A stretch of DNA of 64,000 bases from an uncultured Roseburia sp. (GTDB lineage Bacteria > Bacillota > Clostridia > Lachnospirales > Lachnospiraceae), in the NCBI GenBank assembly GCA_947642555.1, contig CANRSX010000001.1, positions 154,433-218,432 of the forward strand, in the 5' to 3' direction. The notes beneath the pieces were generated by a model. It did not search any database. It was not told where the DNA came from and saw only the letters and a list, made by a program, of their open reading frames with translations. Of the stretch, positions 62,291 through 64,000 are shown one piece after another. Positions within the stretch are counted from its first letter, which is position 1. Every line of letters starts with the position of its first letter. The position numbers and the translations under genes were made by a program.

Positions 62291-62319
62291 ACTTTACCAC
62301 AGGAAAAAGATGGTGTCAA
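62291..62319 (-). promoter_or_regulatory. Promoter of infC-rpmI-rplT
   Basis: On the minus strand TTGACA (62319-62314) and TAAAGT (62296-62291) are 17 bases apart; the leader of about 150 bases contains the attenuator. Confidence 0.75.
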
Positions 62320-62417
62320 GTATTTTTTTCTTTTGCGATTTCGCGAATTAGCAGAAAATTTGAAAACTTCATACTAATCACAAAATTCTATGATATGCTT
62401 TTTTCGGAGGTGGCATT

Positions 62418-63107
62418 ATGCAAAGAATTTTAGTTGTCGAGGATGATTTGGATATTCAGGAATTATTAAAGAACTTTCTGCAGGAGGCAGGCTATGACAT
62501 TGTTTTAGCGAATGACGGAGTGGAGGCCCTTTCCATATTTTCAACCGCACAGTTTGATTTGGTACTGCTTGATGTGATGCTCCCTAAAATTGATGGTTTT
62601 GCTGTCTGTGAACTAATACGCAAACAGTCTAAGGTTCCCATCATCATGCTTACCGCACTGAGTGGCGAAGAAGAACAGATACGGGGGCTGGATTTGCAGG
62701 TTGACGATTACATTACAAAACCTTTTTCCATGCCGATTTTAATTCGCAGGATAGCCGCCGTTCTGCGGCGCAGCGGCGGGCCGGGTGAGGATGAAAATAA
62801 AACGATTGCTTACCAGAATCTTGTTCTGGATTGTGACAGTTACACGGCCACGGTGAACGGAACCGCTTATGAACTGACCCAGAGGGAATTTGAAGTGCTG
62901 AAAGAACTGCTGACCCATCAGGGACGCATCCTGACACGGCAAAATCTTCTGGATAAGCTGTGGCGGTATGACTTTTATGGGGACGAGCGTGTGGTTGATA
63001 CGCACATCAAGAATTTGCGGAAAAAGCTGGGCATTGAATTTATCCAGACAATCAGAGGGGTGGGATATAAAATTGATAAAGAAAATGAAAAGCAGTCTAT
63101 TTGCTAA
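62418..63107 (+). CDS. OmpR-family response regulator (VanR-like)
   Basis: The protein has 229 residues. Receiver domain: VEDDLDIQ, phospho-acceptor in FDLVLLDVMLPKIDG near 52, Lys in DYITKPFS near 102. C-terminal winged helix: NGTAYELTQREFEVLKELLTHQGRI and VVDTHIKNLRKKLG, ending GVGYKID. GGAGG precedes ATG 62418. Its stop overlaps the start of the sensor kinase by 23 bases. G+C content appears lower than in the infC operon beside it, a possible sign of transfer. Confidence 0.92.
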   Translation: MQRILVVEDDLDIQELLKNFLQEAGYDIVLANDGVEALSIFSTAQFDLVLLDVMLPKIDGFAVCELIRKQSKVPIIMLTALSGEEEQIRGLDLQVDDYITKPFSMPILIRRIAAVLRRSGGPGEDENKTIAYQNLVLDCDSYTATVNGTAYELTQREFEVLKELLTHQGRILTRQNLLDKLWRYDFYGDERVVDTHIKNLRKKLGIEFIQTIRGVGYKIDKENEKQSIC

Positions 63108-64000
63108 GGTGTTTTTCATTACATCAATTATGCTGTTATCTGTATCGCTGTTCGTGTTCGGTCTGCTGGCATGGCTGATGCCACAAACCTATTCTAACAG
63201 GCTAAATACAATTTTAGATGAGCGGACACAGGAATTTATTGCGGAACTGGAACAAGTGCCTTTTTCGGATAGCGGCGGTTTGTTCGACCAATTTGTAGCG
63301 GATACGGAAATCAACTCAGTTGAGTTATACAACAGTGGCGGCGATTGGGTTACATTACCCACAAAAGAATTTGACAATGAATGGGAGGGGAATATTGCAC
63401 AAACGGCAGTCGCTGGCCCTGGTGAAACCTCTCCCGTTTTATCAAACCAATACTATTTTTCTTTTTCTGATTGCAGTGACCGTTATACTCTCGTTGTCTA
63501 TGGTGAGGCAGAACAAATTTCAGAACTACAGCAATCATTTATTCGCATTTTTCCGATTATCCTGCTATCAGTATTGGCGATTGCCCTTGTCGTATCCTGG
63601 CTGTACTCTCGTATGATTACAAAGCCCGTACTGGAAATCAGCCGCATATCCGAAAAAATGTCTGACCTGCAGTTGGATTGGACGGTTGATGAACAGCGGA
63701 CTGATGAATTGGGAACCTTGGGGAAAAGTCTGAACAGGCTATCCCGCAATCTTTCCATCGCCCTGTCCGATTTGCAAAATGCAAACAGAAAACTTGAAGC
63801 CGATATTGAGCATGAAAAGGAATCAGAACAGGCCCGCACAAATTTCTTTTCGGCGGTTTCACACGAGCTGAAAACGCCTGTCACCATTATAAAAGGCCAG
63901 TTAGAGGGGATGCTGCTCGGCATCGGGGCCTACAAAGACCGTGAAAAATATTTGACAAGATCGCTGGAAATTGCGAATACCCTTGAAACAATGGTGCAGG
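63085..64000 (+). CDS. Sensor histidine kinase (VanS-like), cut by the window edge
   Basis: This open frame starts at ATG 63085 inside the end of the response-regulator gene and runs past the right edge; 305 codons are visible. It has an N-terminal membrane helix (KVFFITSIMLLSVSLFVFGLLAWLM), an extracellular domain of about 110 residues, a second helix (FPIILLSVLAIALVVSWLY near 157), a HAMP-like linker (RMITKPVLEIS) and a coiled coil. The H-box FFSAVSHELKTPVTIIKG has its phospho-acceptor His near residue 260. The ATPase domain lies beyond the edge. The ligand is unknown. Confidence 0.88.
   Translation, partial: MKSSLFAKVFFITSIMLLSVSLFVFGLLAWLMPQTYSNRLNTILDERTQEFIAELEQVPFSDSGGLFDQFVADTEINSVELYNSGGDWVTLPTKEFDNEWEGNIAQTAVAGPGETSPVLSNQYYFSFSDCSDRYTLVVYGEAEQISELQQSFIRIFPIILLSVLAIALVVSWLYSRMITKPVLEISRISEKMSDLQLDWTVDEQRTDELGTLGKSLNRLSRNLSIALSDLQNANRKLEADIEHEKESEQARTNFFSAVSHELKTPVTIIKGQLEGMLLGIGAYKDREKYLTRSLEIANTLETMVQ

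Overview
The window looks like a chromosome segment from a spore-former-related gut Firmicute, most likely a Lachnospiraceae-type Clostridia. The grounds are strong Shine-Dalgarno sites, a leuS T-box leader, an ATT-initiated infC, an ECF-type S component, a PPi-type phosphofructokinase, DacF-like carboxypeptidases, and a sodium-pump decarboxylase cluster with separate carboxyltransferase, carrier and membrane subunits. Most genes lie on the minus strand. The species call is inference.

Bases 1 to about 7013 are the right end of an integrated element. A tightly overlapping minus-strand operon encodes small proteins, a zinc-ribbon protein, a DUF2786-like protein, an HUH rolling-circle Rep and a degenerate RNase H-like protein. 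It faces a plus-strand repressor, a TM2/MuF-like fusion protein and a large serine recombinase. A promoter and terminator pair upstream of rep suggests a small antisense RNA. The element sits inside a cpaF (tad pilus ATPase) gene and cuts off its 3' part. The rest of the tad locus here is tadZ and a divergent XRE gene that share two palindromes.

From 9.5 to 28.7 kb is mostly core genome. It holds an MNT nucleotidyltransferase with a clipped HEPN partner, an oadA-oadB-biotin carrier-oadG-mmdA sodium-pump cluster, scpAB flanked by two D-Ala-D-Ala carboxypeptidases, a membrane-bound hydrolase, cls-marR, a subtilisin-like protease, pnp and rpsO with a long leader hairpin, and an NlpC/P60 hydrolase.

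From 28.8 to 40.7 kb is accessory and partly decayed. It contains a 169-bp tandem duplication, XRE genes, a deleted sortase, a chrA pair with a separate chrA remnant, a MarR gene, a PIN toxin module, a GntR-controlled amino-acid catabolic operon whose AGCS transporter is frameshifted, and a compact three-gene cassette (DUF4869-like protein, small P-loop ATPase, unknown 225-residue protein) that is the best candidate for an undescribed system.

From 40.8 to 64 kb come leuCD with a divergent LysR, a MATE pump, and a peptide-resistance-like ABC/two-component module placed 4 bases downstream of T-box-controlled leuS. Next are a cobalamin-riboswitch operon (DUF4430 lipoprotein plus ECF S component), a PPi-type phosphofructokinase, ilvN-ilvC, infC-rpmI-rplT, and a VanRS-like two-component pair that runs off the right edge. 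A repeat of about 160 bp with GTTCAGCC ends occurs in the leuS leader and, inverted, beside the cobalamin riboswitch.
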